Below are positions 12,203 through 24,800 of a stretch of 64,000 nt of DNA, one piece after another; positions within the stretch are counted from its first letter, which is position 1, and each line of letters opens with the position of its first letter. Below the pieces are notes generated by a model. It was given only the letters and a program-made list of their open reading frames with translations, had not been told where the DNA came from and ran no database searches. The stretch comes from Leptobrachium leishanense. Taxonomy: Eukaryota > Chordata > Amphibia > Anura > Megophryidae. The position numbers and the translations under genes are program-made. The stretch lies in assembly GCA_009667805.1 (NCBI GenBank), contig CM019075.1:20209615-20273614 (forward strand), written 5' to 3'.

Positions 12203-13615
12203 AAAGGGAATTATTTACTAATAAAATAAATACCTGTACCCTAATCCTACCAATTTTATTCTAAATAGCTCAGTATGCAAAAAGTCAGTGTTTGAAGAAA
12301 AAAAAATCCGGTTTACTATTACTATTTAGCACACTAAGGAAAATGTGTCTGTGAGTGCTCTGTCATTAAAGGGTTAAGACAGGTATATGCTGGGTAAAGC
12401 AGATAAGATCTACATTGAAGCTTCAAATACTAGCTTTGGCTGGGTTTGTTTGACACCCATCAGAGTTCAAACAGCCAGCAGCAGGGATCTTAACAGTTCA
12501 GTCCATGATAATGAAGCCCTACCATAGAGCCCTTAGATTTCTGGACGCTGTCCAAGACAAATGATCAGATTTCGTTTTTTGTTTTTTTTCTCTGCCTAGC
12601 AACAGTTGAAGTCAGAAAGCAACTTAAAAAGAGACCTAACACATTTCATTCAGCAGGCAGATGTTAACTGACACAAAAATCTACAGGAAAATAAATTGTA
12701 TTAATTTATTTATTGCAAATAAAATAAATAAATGGTGGGGCGATGCACCATCTGACCATGTGGAGGAGCCTCTACTGGTTACAACATTCCCCTGAAAAAA
12801 ACGTGTTTCCAGGGCTTGACTAATCCGGATCAAATTCAAACCGAGCGGACATTTTTAAGATAATTCTAGGAGCCACTGGTCCTCTCAAGCCCCCTGTATC
12901 TCCTGTGGACTTTCAACATGATTTCCCAGTGCCCTGTGATAGCACCAATATGCTCCATCTGAACCAGCATGGCTTGGGGCATTTGACGCTTGGCTCGGGC
13001 TTGCTACATACATCTCCCTTATCAAAGCTTCGCTCTTTTTTTTTTTTGCAGGGATATGTGGAAATCTGGGTTAAAATATTCAACTTCTGGCATTATGAAT
13101 AAAATATTAGGGGGCTTTATCTTTACACTATTCTCCGAACATCAAAGCCATAAAGTCAAGGTGTCAGGGAGCCCGATGTAGCCGAAGAGCACGAGAGTCT
13201 TCGACCTTTCAAGTCACAGCTTTGATGTGAGGCAGAGTGAAATAATTTTTATTTTATTTTTTGAAACTTGCCCCACAGTCTTTTTTATTCCTAGCGCTGA
13301 AAAGGGAAGCCATCACAAAATAAATAAGGGCTGAAGGCACGTTAACAAGCTCTGTTGGAAGGAGGGAGAGGGGATGTTGAGGACAACAGTACGACACCAA
13401 TAGATGTGCAGCTCATGACGCCTCCATGGTCGTGGTGTATGTCGGATGTATCCTAGGATTCGGCTACAAGATATCAAACGAGCAGATTGAACAGTAATTA
13501 TGTTAAACCAGAGCCCTGGCAATTCCACGTCTGCTGTGGCTAGGGGGAGCAGACTCTAGGACCTACCAAATTTATCTCTAGAGAGAAAATAAACAGACAC
13601 ACTGGTCCTTCTCCA
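12203..13615. other. AT-rich unique sequence
   Basis: T tracts and homopurine runs but no gene, RNA or repeat recognised. Confidence 0.4.
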
Positions 13616-14420
13616 GCCTTGGAGATGCACCACCCCCAACTAAAACCCAAAGAGGTACCGCCCCCACCTAAAACCAGCGAGGCACCGCCCCTGCCTAAAA
13701 CTCCATGAGGTACTGCCCCCGCCTCAAACCCAACAAGGCACAGCACCAACCTAAAGTCCCAAGATGAGCGGCATCCCACTTAAAACCCACAGACGCACAG
13801 CAACACCCCTGATTCTGGCCCAAACTCACCCAGTCAAAACCAGGACCCTTTGCAGGGTAAAAATGAAACTGGGAATGAATTTATTTACAGATTACAACTG
13901 GAAAAAAACACACGGGGGGAATGTACAGAAAGTAATGGCAAATACACCCCAGCGTTTCCATACTGAAGAGCCTCCCACACACAGGTCCTGGTGAATCAAA
14001 GCCTGAAGACGAGGTCGGAGAGATCTGGTTTAAGCCAGATTGATTGAAGGAGGGAAAGCCAAAGAAATCCATTACTTACCGATACACATTTGGGAAAAAC
14101 CAGTGTATACTACACAATACTCTACAATGAATACATATGGGAATAACAACACTAATAATATCATGGAATAGGGCACAAAAACACAAAACACCCTGCACCT
14201 AGAACTGCAGGCACAGGGTAACTCCAACATAGGAGAGGGTTGGAAAACAACATAAAACATTAGGCCCACACCTCCCAAACGTATTTCTAGTTCCATATAC
14301 TCCAAGTTGAAAGTGACAAACTCACACTGCCTAAAAGCTAGAGATGCACCGGCCCCACCTAAAACCCGGCAACACACTGTTCAGAACCCAGCGACACACC
14401 CTGCCCCCCGCAGCCAAAAC
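13616..14420. repeat. Degenerate 28-bp repeat in two blocks
   Basis: The main block (13616-13800) has six units of 'gaggcaccgcccctgcctaa' plus 'aactccat'. A second small block at 14338-14420 has 'gagatgcaccggccccacct'. Sequence between is unique. Confidence 0.75.
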
Positions 14421-14559
14421 CCTTATATTTGTAAAAATAGCCTCTATGGGTAATTATCCAAGAGCATTTTGGCCCATTTCGCCAGGCCTTGGACAAAGGT
14501 GCTCGTTATTTATTGAAACAAAACATTGCATTTTAAGTTATTATGATAATCTTATTGTG

Positions 14560-14958
14560 AGGTAACACACAAACACAACAACATAATGAAACACCTATTT
14601 GTGTTCAGATACATCTCCTAAAATCCAACAATGCCCCATGTGGGCCTCAGAGCCCGATCTGTGAACTTGAAGGTTTAAATACGTGACCTGCCCAATTCCG
14701 ATTTGAGACTTGAAGCTTTCACAGATTGAGCGAGTCCCATACTCACCTTAGCCACACAATAACAGCCCCAGACAGCAAACTACCCCCATCACGGCAGTAC
14801 AGGCGCACAACTTCAGCCGGTACACTTAAAAATAAATATAACTTGCATCTTGCCGCGAGTCCCGCAGTGCCCCCAGGTAGGTCTTTGGGCCTGGTTTCTG
14901 AAGTTATAGGTTGAAATAGTTGAGCCGCCCAATTCACACTTCAAATCTGACCGATTTC
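14560..14958. repeat. Two-copy degenerate repeat, about 235 bp apart
   Basis: 'gggcctcagagcccgatctg' with 'ctgcccaattccgatttgag' (about 14640-14710) recurs as 'gggcctggtttctgaagtta' with 'ccgcccaattcacacttcaa' (about 14888-14945). Confidence 0.5.
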
Positions 14959-15073
14959 GGCTGGTGTCAGACTAGGTGCGCCCGTACTGACGTGACTCCC
15001 ACCATCAGTCGTAGAAATGTCCACTCTCACGGACATTCCTTCCGCTCATAAAAACGCTCGTCTGACACCAGCT
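14959..15073. mobile_element. Short MITE, 'ggctggtgtcagac' ends
   Basis: 115 bp with left end ggctggtgtcagac and right end agctggtgtcagac (inverted). The same ends are at 39581-40004. Confidence 0.7.
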
Positions 15074-15303
15074 TTACTGAGCCCATGTCACCTTGAGAGA
15101 ACAATATCAGCCCCCCAACTCCAATTTCCTGCCATGAAGCCACACCATCTGCATAAGGGACAACCGTGACTTTATCCAGGGGCTACGTAAAGTTGTTCCG
15201 TTTGGTTATCACCAAATATTCAGCCGTTTCATGGGGAATATCACAGTCCTGGTGTGACCAACTACTATAATCCACCTCTTAACCCAAGTAGAGCACTGCG
15301 ACC

Positions 15304-15307
<4 letters not shown>

Positions 15308-15375
<68 letters not shown>
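15308..15375. repeat. (GT)n microsatellite, about 33 repeats
   Basis: Uninterrupted GT tract. Confidence 0.99.
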
Positions 15376-16204
15376 ATTTTACGGTAAAATTTTCCAAAAA
15401 CATGATAAGTAAATGGCGCTGTAGTTTTTGGCTTCACTTTATGAAACAGCAACACGAGTAATATGGACGTCACCACAGCGATTGCTGAGGAACACCGTCC
15501 CTGAGCTCGGTGATTTGAGGGGCTCCTCATGGTTCCATTTGTCGGGAAATAGAGAAATTGCCGCAGTTGGAACCGACGCGGCTTTAAACGCACGTTTTCC
15601 CTCGCGTTCACATCTGACATGTTGGCGGCCAGCAATGGGTTAAACGGAAACTCCATCGCTGCGATCTTCAACATTAAAACATCCTTAGGAGGAACGGGCC
15701 ACGCGTAATTAGGAGGAAATCCGAATAGTTATGGCTATATAGTTTAGGAAAGTGGCAATTAGCGGATATCAATGGCTGGTTCTGCGCCGGCCCCAAACGG
15801 AGCGTAAATCATCACAATTAGGACACCATATGAAGTATTAATGGCGTGACACCCAGCTGTCTGCCGGGTATTGGTACCGCAAGCACAGAAGCCTTGCTTC
15901 ACCAAAAACACAGCCAACTTGTGGAGGAATCACACCAATACGGGAGTATTGGAGGCAGTGAGACACATATATATACAAAGCCATTGACACAATGCTATGT
16001 GAGACCTGGGCACCCAAAGCCTTACCCGCTGTGCCATGGAACTTTCCAACTCAGATGGTCATTTAGGTGTATATGTGTATATGTGTATGTGTGTGTACAC
16101 ACAGGGCTTGGCAAAAAAAAACAAAAAACAGTATGCGGAGAATGAAGAGAGTAAAAGGTTGAATAAAAAAATAAATAGATGAAAACGATAATATTTTTAC
16201 ATTG
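15376..16204. other. Unique intronic sequence
   Basis: Short TATG tract near 16069-16100. No gene. Confidence 0.4.
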
Positions 16205-16325
16205 AATCTTAAGGGATTCGCTTGTTTAAACCTGTCGAACTGAATCACCGGAAATCAGGGCATCTCGGCATTCTCGGAATAGATTAACCATTACGTCTCT
16301 ATGGGGCAATTTCGCTGCCGCCAAA
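16205..16325. repeat. Dispersed repeat, 'ttcgcctgtttaaacctgtc' family
   Basis: 'gggattcgcttgtttaaacc' and 'gaaatcagggcat' match the copy at 33537. Confidence 0.6.
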
Positions 16326-16585
16326 GTCTAGAAACCAAATATTATAGTGGAGGAGCTCGTGGCTCCCGGCCACGGGATTTGTGTAAAACCTAAAAAAAAC
16401 GTGCCTGGATTTACATGGAAAAAGGGAAGGGCGAGCATCGATGGGGCGAGCATCGATGGGGTGAGCCGGGGAAGCATCGATGGGGTGAGCCGTGCTGCGA
16501 ACAAGAGGACGTGAAGCCATCCCTGGTGCCGAGGTAAGGGAAGGTGATACGGCACTTGACAGAGTCAAAGTGCAGTTGTGTAACA

Positions 16586-16714
16586 CAGGGGTCGGTAACC
16601 TTGACCCTCTGGATGTTTTGAAACTACGTCACCCGTGATGCTCATTAGGTTGGCAGAGCCTCATGGAAAATGTAGTTGCAATACATCTGGAGGGCCGAGG
16701 TTGCCGACCAGTGG
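16586..16714. mobile_element. MITE, 'tgtagttc' family, complete
   Basis: The ends 'ggtcggtaaccttgaccctc' and, inverted, 'ggtcggcaacctcggccctc' match closely. Internal 'gatgctcattagg' and 'aaaatgtagttgca' are typical. Confidence 0.75.
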
Positions 16715-18174
16715 TGTAGGAAACTAATAATGTGGCAAGCTAAGACCCCCACCCCCCTTACTGCTCCTCGAATTTTGTGGAGGTCGCAGAGAAAGCCCAA
16801 ACAGAACCTGCCTGGTACTCAGCGTCTTAATTAACCCCCCCCCCCGGTCACAAAACAGAGGGGACAGCGGGACTAGAACGGAGAAGTAGGGGGGGGTGAG
16901 ACAGAAGAGATAACGCCTTCCATGCCTGTGAGGAGGTCCGAGACGTACTCGCACAGTTCTTTTTGAATGACACCCCGTTACTAACGCACCGCCTGCTGTA
17001 TGAACTTACCATAAGTACCCCCCCTCGAAAAGTAAGTCTGGGTCGTAGAGACCCTCCCCAATACACATAACCGGTAGATAGAGGAGGCTCTCGAGTTAGT
17101 GACGCCTAATATTGTGCAAAAAAATAGCCCAAAAAACAGAATTGATGAAGGCTCAGTCGCCTTGGCAGCCCGACGCACGATAACGTAGGAGCATATGTAT
17201 GTGGTATATAAGTACTCCCACAAACGTGTACATATGGAAATGCCACACAAACACCATGATACAAGGCTCTTATGCGACTGCCTATTTATAGAGCTGCACC
17301 TGCCTGTGAAATCAGGGGTTTATTAACTAACCAATGTATTTATATGGTGGTGGTTAGTGCATAACCCCCTCCCCCAGGACTCCCAATCATACCGCTAGAT
17401 TGTAAGCTCCTTGAGACAGCAAGTCACATGTGTCTATGCATATAAAGGCCATCGTTCTGCGGTGTGTGTATATATATACACACACATATTATAAAGCAGG
17501 ATATTCAGGGTCTCCCAGTAATAAAGCAATGCCTGCGTGTGTTTCTGACACCTGTCCGCGCTCGCAGCCCCCTTTGCCATCCATAAGAATCCAGGGGAAG
17601 GTGATCGGGCACAAAACGCGTTTCATAACAAGGCCTGCCGCGCTGTAAAGTGCCGCTTTGCTGGAGAGGGATCACTGGATAAATAATGTGTTTACCAAGC
17701 TCCGCCAGTCCTTCCTTCCTGTAATTTACCGCTGCTGATCAGACTCACAATCCATTAAGATTCTCTCAGCGTGATTTATCTGTTACTGGTGGCCGGGATT
17801 GGGGGCAGAGCGTGCTGGAAATATTACATTGTGATATGAGCACCTGGCACCGCGACCCTCTGATCTTCACACAGCTCGTTAGTGGCAGTGATAGAGAGGG
17901 ACGTTGGCGGGCAGCGCCAGGGATACTGGAGGGGGGTGGCCCGGGTCACCGTGTCGGTAATTGGTGTATACCTATAGGTGGCTTGCTAATCCGTGGGACA
18001 TGCCAGGTGCCTGCTCTGAATGCCAACACATGGAGAAGGCCGAGCGCAACGGGCATTTTATATGCGGTAAGTGCATCTGGGCATGTGGTCAGGGGCACCG
18101 AGCTGGACGTACAGCATGATGATGCCAAGGGGAGGATAGGACAGTCTGAAGGTGGTGTGCTGGGGTGGCAATCC
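16715..18174. other. Unique sequence, C-rich at the left
   Basis: C run at 16835-16845; a (TA)/(CA) tract near 17467-17485. 'ctagattgtaagctccttga' at 17396-17415 is a LINE-tail fragment. No gene. Confidence 0.4.
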
Positions 18175-18670
18175 GGTATGTGATATGCCTCGGTCACAAC
18201 ACCAGGACCAGATTTACCCCACGTATGGCAGCTTTATTGTTTTGCCATGAATAATACTGGCATGAAACTGATGGGCAACGTTGGGCAGGATGACTGAGGG
18301 CACACCACTAACTGGTATGTGATGGCACATAAGTCCTGGCAGAACCACAGCTGGTACTGGATGGGCACATCTGCGTCAGGAATGGGTGTAATGGGTACCA
18401 GCATGATGATAGCGAGCAAGTGATAGCTGCTGGCATGATCTTAGCTTGGCCTAATAGATACAGGCAAATCATCAGCTGGTATGTGATGGTATAAAGTCCA
18501 GGTAGACCCACAGCTGGTACAGGATGGGCACTGCAGTGCCACCAGCTTCTGGCATAACAACATGTGTAATAGGAACCAACATGACAACAGCGAGCATGTG
18601 ATGGGCGTGGGCATGACCTTGGCCGGTCCGAATAATGAAGGCAAATTGCCAGTTGGTATGTGATGGTTGG
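18175..18670. repeat. Long-unit degenerate tandem repeat (165-178 bp)
   Basis: 'ctggtatgtgatgg' or a near match recurs near 18312, 18476 and 18653. Between them 'cacagctggtac.ggatgggcac' and 'accaacatgac.a.agcgagca' recur in the same order. Two and a half copies. Confidence 0.75.
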
Positions 18671-19814
18671 CATGCCACTATATGGAGGGATTGCCCCAGT
18701 TGAACATGAAGTGACAGCGTGGGCATCTGAGGATTGATCGCTCTATGGTGATAACCAGGTGCAGGTATGCGTTGCGTTGCGTTTCCCTCCTGTGATGAGC
18801 ATCCCACCAGCAGCATCGCTCCGCACACGTCATTCTGAGCTCTGCATCCTCTGAATTCCCCATGCTGTGCTCCATGCGCGCGCTGCCCACACGTAGAGCT
18901 CACACAGGCGTGCGCTAGGATAGGAGCCTCAGATCAGCCCATTAGATCCAATATGCATCAGGCTTTCATCCTCTTCCTCATCCTGCAGAGATCATAAAAA
19001 TTTAAAGCCACAGGGCTCGGCAGCTCCATCTCAGGCACTCAGAGACGCACGGAGTCCTAAATGAACGACGCGTTCCGCCGGACCACACGAGACCTTCCTG
19101 GATTTACTGCCAGGTACCACGTAGAAGATAAAGGATGTAGGAGAGGATGCCGTCCTGAGAGTCCACCCGCTCTAAATTCTGCACAAAGAGGGCCTACTAA
19201 AACATTCAGAAAAACACACAAAAAACGAAAGCCAAAACAAGATACAAAGAAAGCGACAGAGGAGAGACGACTTATGGCAATGACGGCTTGGTCTTTACTG
19301 TTGACAAACGACAGGCGCCGGACTCTAGAACCCGCCTGGTACAGTGCAAGAGCTCGCCTCGCCACAAACTAATAATATACAGGGGGGGGGGATTAAAAAT
19401 ACACTGAATATTCTAAACCCCCTTCACTACCAGGCGATTTGTACTGAAAAAAGGTTTATTCTAACATTTATTTGACGCACGGGACGAAAAGTGAAATATC
19501 AGGTAAAATAGAGAATGTACACAGAGATTGTGGTCGTGAGATAGTTAAAAAAATTAAAGTAATGTAAATTTACTCTTTTTAAAAAAAATAAAAAAAATTC
19601 ATGCATTCTTTTACCCTATTCAGACATATAGTGGGAAGGAAAGGATGTAATCTCTAGATAGCGTCCCTTATCTTACACAATGTCACACTTCGTTATCAGC
19701 ATACAGGTAGAAATGGCCTTTGTGTCAGATGCAGTAAATGTGCTGCAGACAGATAATAAAATGGTAAGATCTCCTGCTTATGGGGGTTTGTAGTGATCAG
19801 AATGAGATTATTAG
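18671..19814. other. Unique intronic sequence
   Basis: G run at 19382-19391. Open frames at 19057-19372 on both strands overlap and resemble no known protein. No gene. Confidence 0.4.
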
Positions 19815-20664
19815 CAATGCAATATCTGTATGTGCTGCATAATGCCTGTGTATGGCAATTACAGCAACACCTTGTATCTGTATGTGCTGCATAATGCCTG
19901 TGTATGGCAATTACAGCAACACCTTGTATCTGTATGTGCCGCATAATGCCTGTGTATGGCAATTACAGCAACACCTTGTATCTGTATGTGCTGCATAATG
20001 CCTGTGTATGGCAATTACAGCAACACCTTGTATCTGTATGTGCTGCATAATGCCTGTGTATGGCAATTACAGCAACACCTTGTATCTGTATGTGCCGCAT
20101 AATGCCTGTGTATGGCAATTACAGCAACACCTTGTATCTGTATGTGCTGCATAATGCCTGTGTATGGCAATTACAGCAACACCTTGTATCTGTATGTGAT
20201 GCATAATGCCTGCGTATGGCAATTACAGCAACACTTTGTATCTGTATGTGCTGCATAATGCCTGCGTATGGCAATTACAGCAACACCTTGTATCTGTATG
20301 TGCTGCATAATGCCTGTGTATGGCAATTACAGCAACACCTAGTATCTGTATGTGCTGCATAATGCCTGTGTATGGCAATTACAGCATCAATTTGTATCTG
20401 TATGTGCCGCATAATGCCTGTGTATGGCAATTACAGCAACACTTTGTATCTGTATGTGCTGCATAATGCCTGCGTATGGCAATTACAGCAACACCTAGTA
20501 TCTGTATGTGCTGCATAATGCCTGTGTATGGCAATTACAGCATCAATTTGTATCTGTATGTGCCGCATAATGCCTGTGTATGGCAATTACAGCAACACTT
20601 TGTATCTGTATGTGCTGCATAATGCCTGTGTACGGCAATTACAGCAACACCTTGTATCTGTATT
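19815..20664. repeat. 52-bp minisatellite
   Basis: About 16 copies of 'ttgtatctgtatgtgctgca' plus 'taatgcctgtgtatggcaat' plus 'tacagcaacacc'. Shared variants ('gccgcat', 'catcaattt', 'gcgtatgg') recur in blocks of about three units, showing higher-order duplication. Confidence 0.97.
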
Positions 20665-20807
20665 GATACATTGTGAGTTAAAAGTCTAACAACAGAAGCT
20701 GCCCCTCCCCCATAACCTAAAAATGGATTTAAAGAGTCAATGGATTTATTTGGCGTTCATTAAAAACAATGGACACGACGTTAAAACGTAGTTTCAGCAG
20801 TTTCTAC

Positions 20808-20930
20808 ACCAGGGACCACAAACTCCAGCCCTCCAGGTGATAATGGCCTACAATTCCCAGAAATTGTTGAATATGATAGATAACCAGAGGATCATGGGAG
20901 TTATAGTTAAGAAACATCTGTTGAGCCCAT
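20808..20930. mobile_element. MITE, 'tgtagttc' family
   Basis: 'caaactccagccctccaggt', 'tacaattcccagaaattgtt' and 'gatcatgggagttatagtta' place it with the copy at 36732. Confidence 0.6.
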
Positions 20931-22045
20931 GTTTCACAATCCTGCTTCACACAAATCGCCTAAGTTAACTCCTTCCTGACGAATGATGTGCCAAGGCCTG
21001 GGATTCACGGAAACTCATCACCTCGAAAGGGGGTTAACCACGTAATAACCATTCTCGCCTCGCTAGACTCGATCAATCCAGGTGGCCCTGGGTTCCAGGA
21101 CTTGTCTCTCGGTCCTCTAAATGTCTGGGATTATCCTCCACATACCTATTTTGAAGATTTTGCCTGGCTCCTGAAAATGGGTAGCAGCCGCTAAACGTCA
21201 TCACTGGTTCCGGAGATTAATGTCCAGGATCCATCCGGACGAGGTGAAAAAATGAAATTATATATATCTTTTTCAAAATTTTAATTATTTATTTTTTAAA
21301 CATCACATTTTATTTCTGGATGTCTCTGCGTGTCCCGAGCATGACCTGCCGGGCCTTGCTACCATGGTCGCTGGGCCAGTGACCAGTCAATGCATGATGC
21401 CGGTGTTGACTTCACAGCAGAGGGCCGGCTGCAGGCGAGAGCAGCTCTTTTTGAGGACATCACGCAGCCCGAGCCTTCACGTTCTGGCACACTGACTGAC
21501 TGGGCTAATGGGGCGTCTCTAAGCAATCCTCCGTCACCGAAGCACGATGCCTTTAAGCCGGGAGCAGGAGACACTCCACATGTTCTGCATGACTGGCTTT
21601 GTAGGACAAACTCCGCCATGTCACACCTATGATTTGCTGTCACTATGGCCTTTCTGCAGCTCCTGCGCATGCCCATGCTGCGCTTCGAGTCCTGCGACAG
21701 GGACGGAGGTGCATTGCAATCACCCGGGGCTCTGGCACAGCAGGGTGTGTGATCACCCCCTGGTCTAGAGGTTCAGACCAGTTACTGCAGGGTCTGTAAT
21801 CACCCCATTTACTTAATGCAGAGTCTAATCAACCTCCTTCAGGACTGCCAACGGAAATGCGGGGCCCCTTTATGAAGCGCTAGTTGGGGCCCCTCTGTCT
21901 CAGCTGCCTATTGCAGGAGACTTAAGAATAAAACATTTTGCCTGCTTGTTATTTACTGGTAGGGGGCTAAACCCTGTTGGGAAACGTTCATGATCGCGCT
22001 TACCAGGCTCCCATCATCCTATAAAACAAGGCTCAACTAATAAAT
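20931..22045. other. Unique sequence with an inverted piece of the 24-kb array
   Basis: At 21783-21810 'ctgcagggtctgtaatcacc' is the inverse of the unit of the 24.3-24.8 kb array. The rest is unique; overlapping open frames at 21359-21768 resemble no family. Confidence 0.45.
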
Positions 22046-22628
22046 AGGGGAGGGCGACCCCGAAGCACAGGGGATCAGACCCCGAAGCACAGGGGGATCA
22101 GACCCCGAAGCACAGGGGGATCAGACCCCGAAGCACAGGGGGATCAGACCCCGAAGCACAGGGGGATCAGACCCCGAAGCACAGGGGGATCAGACCCCGA
22201 AGCACAGGGGGATCAGACCCCGAAGCACAGGGGGATCAGACCCCGAAGCACAGGGGGATCAGACCCCGAAGCACAGGGGGATCAGACCCCGAAGCACAGG
22301 GGGATCAGACCCCGAAGCACAGGGGGATCAGACCCCGAAGCACAGGGAGATCAGACCCCGAAGCACAGGGGGATCAGACCCCGAAGCACAGGGGGATCAG
22401 ACCCCGAAGCACAGGGGGATCAGACCCCGAAGCACAGGGGGATCAGACCCCGAAGCACAGGGGGATCAGACCCCGAAGCACAGGGGATCAGACCCCGGAG
22501 CACAGGGGATCATACCCCGAAGCACAGGGGATCATACCCCGAAGCACAGGGGATCATACCACGGAGCACAGGGGATCAGACCCCGGAGCACAGGGGATCA
22601 GACCCCGAAGCACAGGGGATCAGACCCC
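22046..22628. repeat. 22-23-bp minisatellite
   Basis: About 25 copies of 'gaccccgaagcacagggg' plus 'gatca'. The centre is 23 bp with five Gs; both edges are 22 bp with four Gs and more changes ('cggagcac', 'catacc'). Confidence 0.97.
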
Positions 22629-23245
22629 TCATTGCTAGACTTGTAACAATCTCCCCACATGGTCGCCTTTGCATCCGGCAGCCGGGTTGTTTTTCCGCTC
22701 CTCCTCGCTCCAGTGGATGGAGCTGTAGAAAGATTGTATCATTAATGACACTGGACTTGTGTTTAGAAAAACCCTCTCTAAATCCTGCATAAAACAGGTG
22801 AGCCGGCCATGACTGTATCCAGCGGCAAGCTTACAGTAATACATATCCAATCCACGCCTGCAGAAATACTCGGGGCCTGACAAGGAGCGGCACGGCAATT
22901 ATTTTTAAACACTTTTACTCGCATAAAGAAAGTTGTTTTGTTGGCGCTATTGACAGTTCCTGGCCCGTTCTAATCTTTTTAAAAGCCGACCATAGGGGAT
23001 CTGCTAACAAGATCGATGGTGTTCTAAATTGGGTTTTAATTAAACAATCAATCTACGTCCACTTACTCAATTAGTGGCCCCGATGATATTCAAACGTCAC
23101 GAAACATGCTCTATTCAGCAAAAAGGAGCCGGGAGGAGGGGGGACCGACGCACGGATCCGGGAAACTTCAGGACGATGCTCCCCTCCCAGCTTCAAGGCA
23201 CCTCCATGCACAGAATCCTTTACAAAGCACAAATGAGCATAGAAC
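22629..23245. other. Unique intronic sequence
   Basis: Complex, non-repetitive sequence. No exon recognised. Confidence 0.4.
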
Positions 23246-23460
23246 TACCCTTAAAGGGTCACTACCACATGCAGAAGCTGGAACTAGATTACTTGCGCAT
23301 TATAAACAAAAACACCTTATAAAACACATTATAAAGCACATGCACCTTGATGAAGACAGAAGTTGAAACGCGTTGTGCGATTTGTTGTTAATTTCACTAA
23401 TAAATGTGGTCCAGTTGTGGCCTTTATTTGTATCCAGTGCAAGGCTGATTTATCTCTGGT
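23246..23460 (+). mobile_element. Dispersed repeat with a hammerhead-like block (Penelope-like remnant?)
   Basis: The start 'ctggaactagattacttgcg' plus 'cattataaacaaaaacacc' is shared with 6115-6185. The hammerhead-like block (23342-23378) follows, then 'aataaatgtgg'. The order is repeat, ribozyme, then AT-rich 3' part, as in the 51.3-kb insert. Confidence 0.5.
23342..23378 (+). ncRNA. Decayed hammerhead-like motif, second copy
   Basis: Stem I GCAC / GTGC (23342-23345 and 23375-23378), box TTGATGA (23347-23353; CUGANGA with C3 to U), a remnant stem II, GAAA (23365-23368), minimal stem III with GC loop, and T in place of C17 at 23374. Stem II no longer pairs properly, so it is surely inactive. 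Confidence 0.45.
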
Positions 23461-24324
23461 ATGGAGACATTACCGATTGCCAGATCACCAACACATCCAT
23501 GGATCCGTGAGAGATCGACATACCCGATGGTGAGGATACACAATCTTTATAATCAGATGTGATAGAAGTCCAGGGCCAACTATCGAATGGCTCGGAAAGG
23601 GGTGAGGATCTCCTGTTGCACTAGATGTGGATGTCTAAGTCTTAGCGTACTTCGCAATGTATGTTCTTTTGCTGACTCCACTCTAGGTACCACAAGGAGC
23701 AGAAGAAACCTTTGGGGGCTTTTTTTAAGTACATGCGCAAGGACTGTTTCTTGATCTCCCCGGTTTTAATACTGGCTTCCACTTTGGTTCAGGCTGGAAT
23801 TGGGACCCTTAATATGAAAGGATACCTGCAAATCAATGTGCCGCGAAACCCCACAACCTAAATTAATGTGCTCAGTTCTACTCAGCTTTGTTTGAAAGCC
23901 TGATACAAAAGGTACGTTCACAGGAAGCAGCCACGAGTGGACACAGTCCGCCCCGCGGCCTCCATAATGACCACTCACTGTGAATATACGCGAAACTTAC
24001 ATTTGGAGATCACTCACCAGCCATCATGCGACATGTCCCAGCGTAACCAGCCATCCGGCCGACTCTGTGTAATTCACAGGGGACAAGAAGGTGCACAGTG
24101 TGACCAAGAAAAGGCTAACACTTGCACGTACCATGCGAAGAGTACCCGCAAGAAACACCGAGGCCGTGACAGACGATCCATTGGATTTACAGGATCTACT
24201 TGTCCCCTTTTGGCCATTTTCAATAATGTAGCTCACGGAAGACAGAGGCCTCAGAGTTTGCGCAACAGACACGAGTGCAACATCTCTGGAAAGTCATAAT
24301 GGGGTCTTCATGAAGCTTGGCTGT
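23461..24324. other. Unique intronic sequence
   Basis: The first 300 bases may continue the Penelope-like element that begins at 23246. No coding was recognised. Confidence 0.35.
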
Positions 24325-24800
24325 GATTATAGACCCAGCAATATAACGGGTCAGTGGTGGGTGATTACAGACCCTACAGTACCCCGGGTCAAGGGGAGCC
24401 ATTACAGCCGCTGCAGAAACCTAGCTCAGGGGAGTCACCATTACAGACCCTGCAGTACTCCAGGTCAGTGAAAACAGACCACGCAGTAACATGGGGCAGG
24501 TGAATGTTTACAGTCCTTCCAGTAATTTGGGACATGGGGTGATAACAGACCCTCCGGTAAACTGGGTCATGGGGTTGATAACAGACCCTCCGGTAAACTG
24601 GGTCATGGGGTTGATAACAGACCCTCCAGTAACCTGGGTCATGGTGGTGACTACAGACCCTCCAGTAACCTGGGTCATGGTGGTGACTACAGACCCTCCA
24701 GTAACCTGGGTCATGGTAGTGACTACAGACCCTCCAGTAACCTGGGTCATGGTAGTGACTACAGACCCTCCAGTAACCTGGGTCATGGTGGTGATTAACT
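24325..24800. repeat. 36-bp minisatellite, degenerate at the left
   Basis: The right block (24540-24795) has seven units of 'gtaacctgggtcatggtggt' plus 'gactacagaccctcca'. The left block decays to partly matching 'acagaccctgcagta' units. Because 36 is a multiple of three, 12-residue periodic frames open on both strands. Confidence 0.94.

Noticed and set aside
17610..17625. A 'gaaacgcgtttt' on the minus strand, possible third hammerhead
   Set aside because: No CUGANGA box or stem I lies within range upstream.
19057..19372. Overlapping 100-codon frames on both strands
   Set aside because: Low-complexity Lys/Arg-rich on one strand, and the mirror frame is equally open; no homology recognised.
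22046..22628. Possible CRISPR array (short regular repeat)
   Set aside because: The units are head to tail without unique spacers, and the setting is a vertebrate genome. The same applies to all arrays here.
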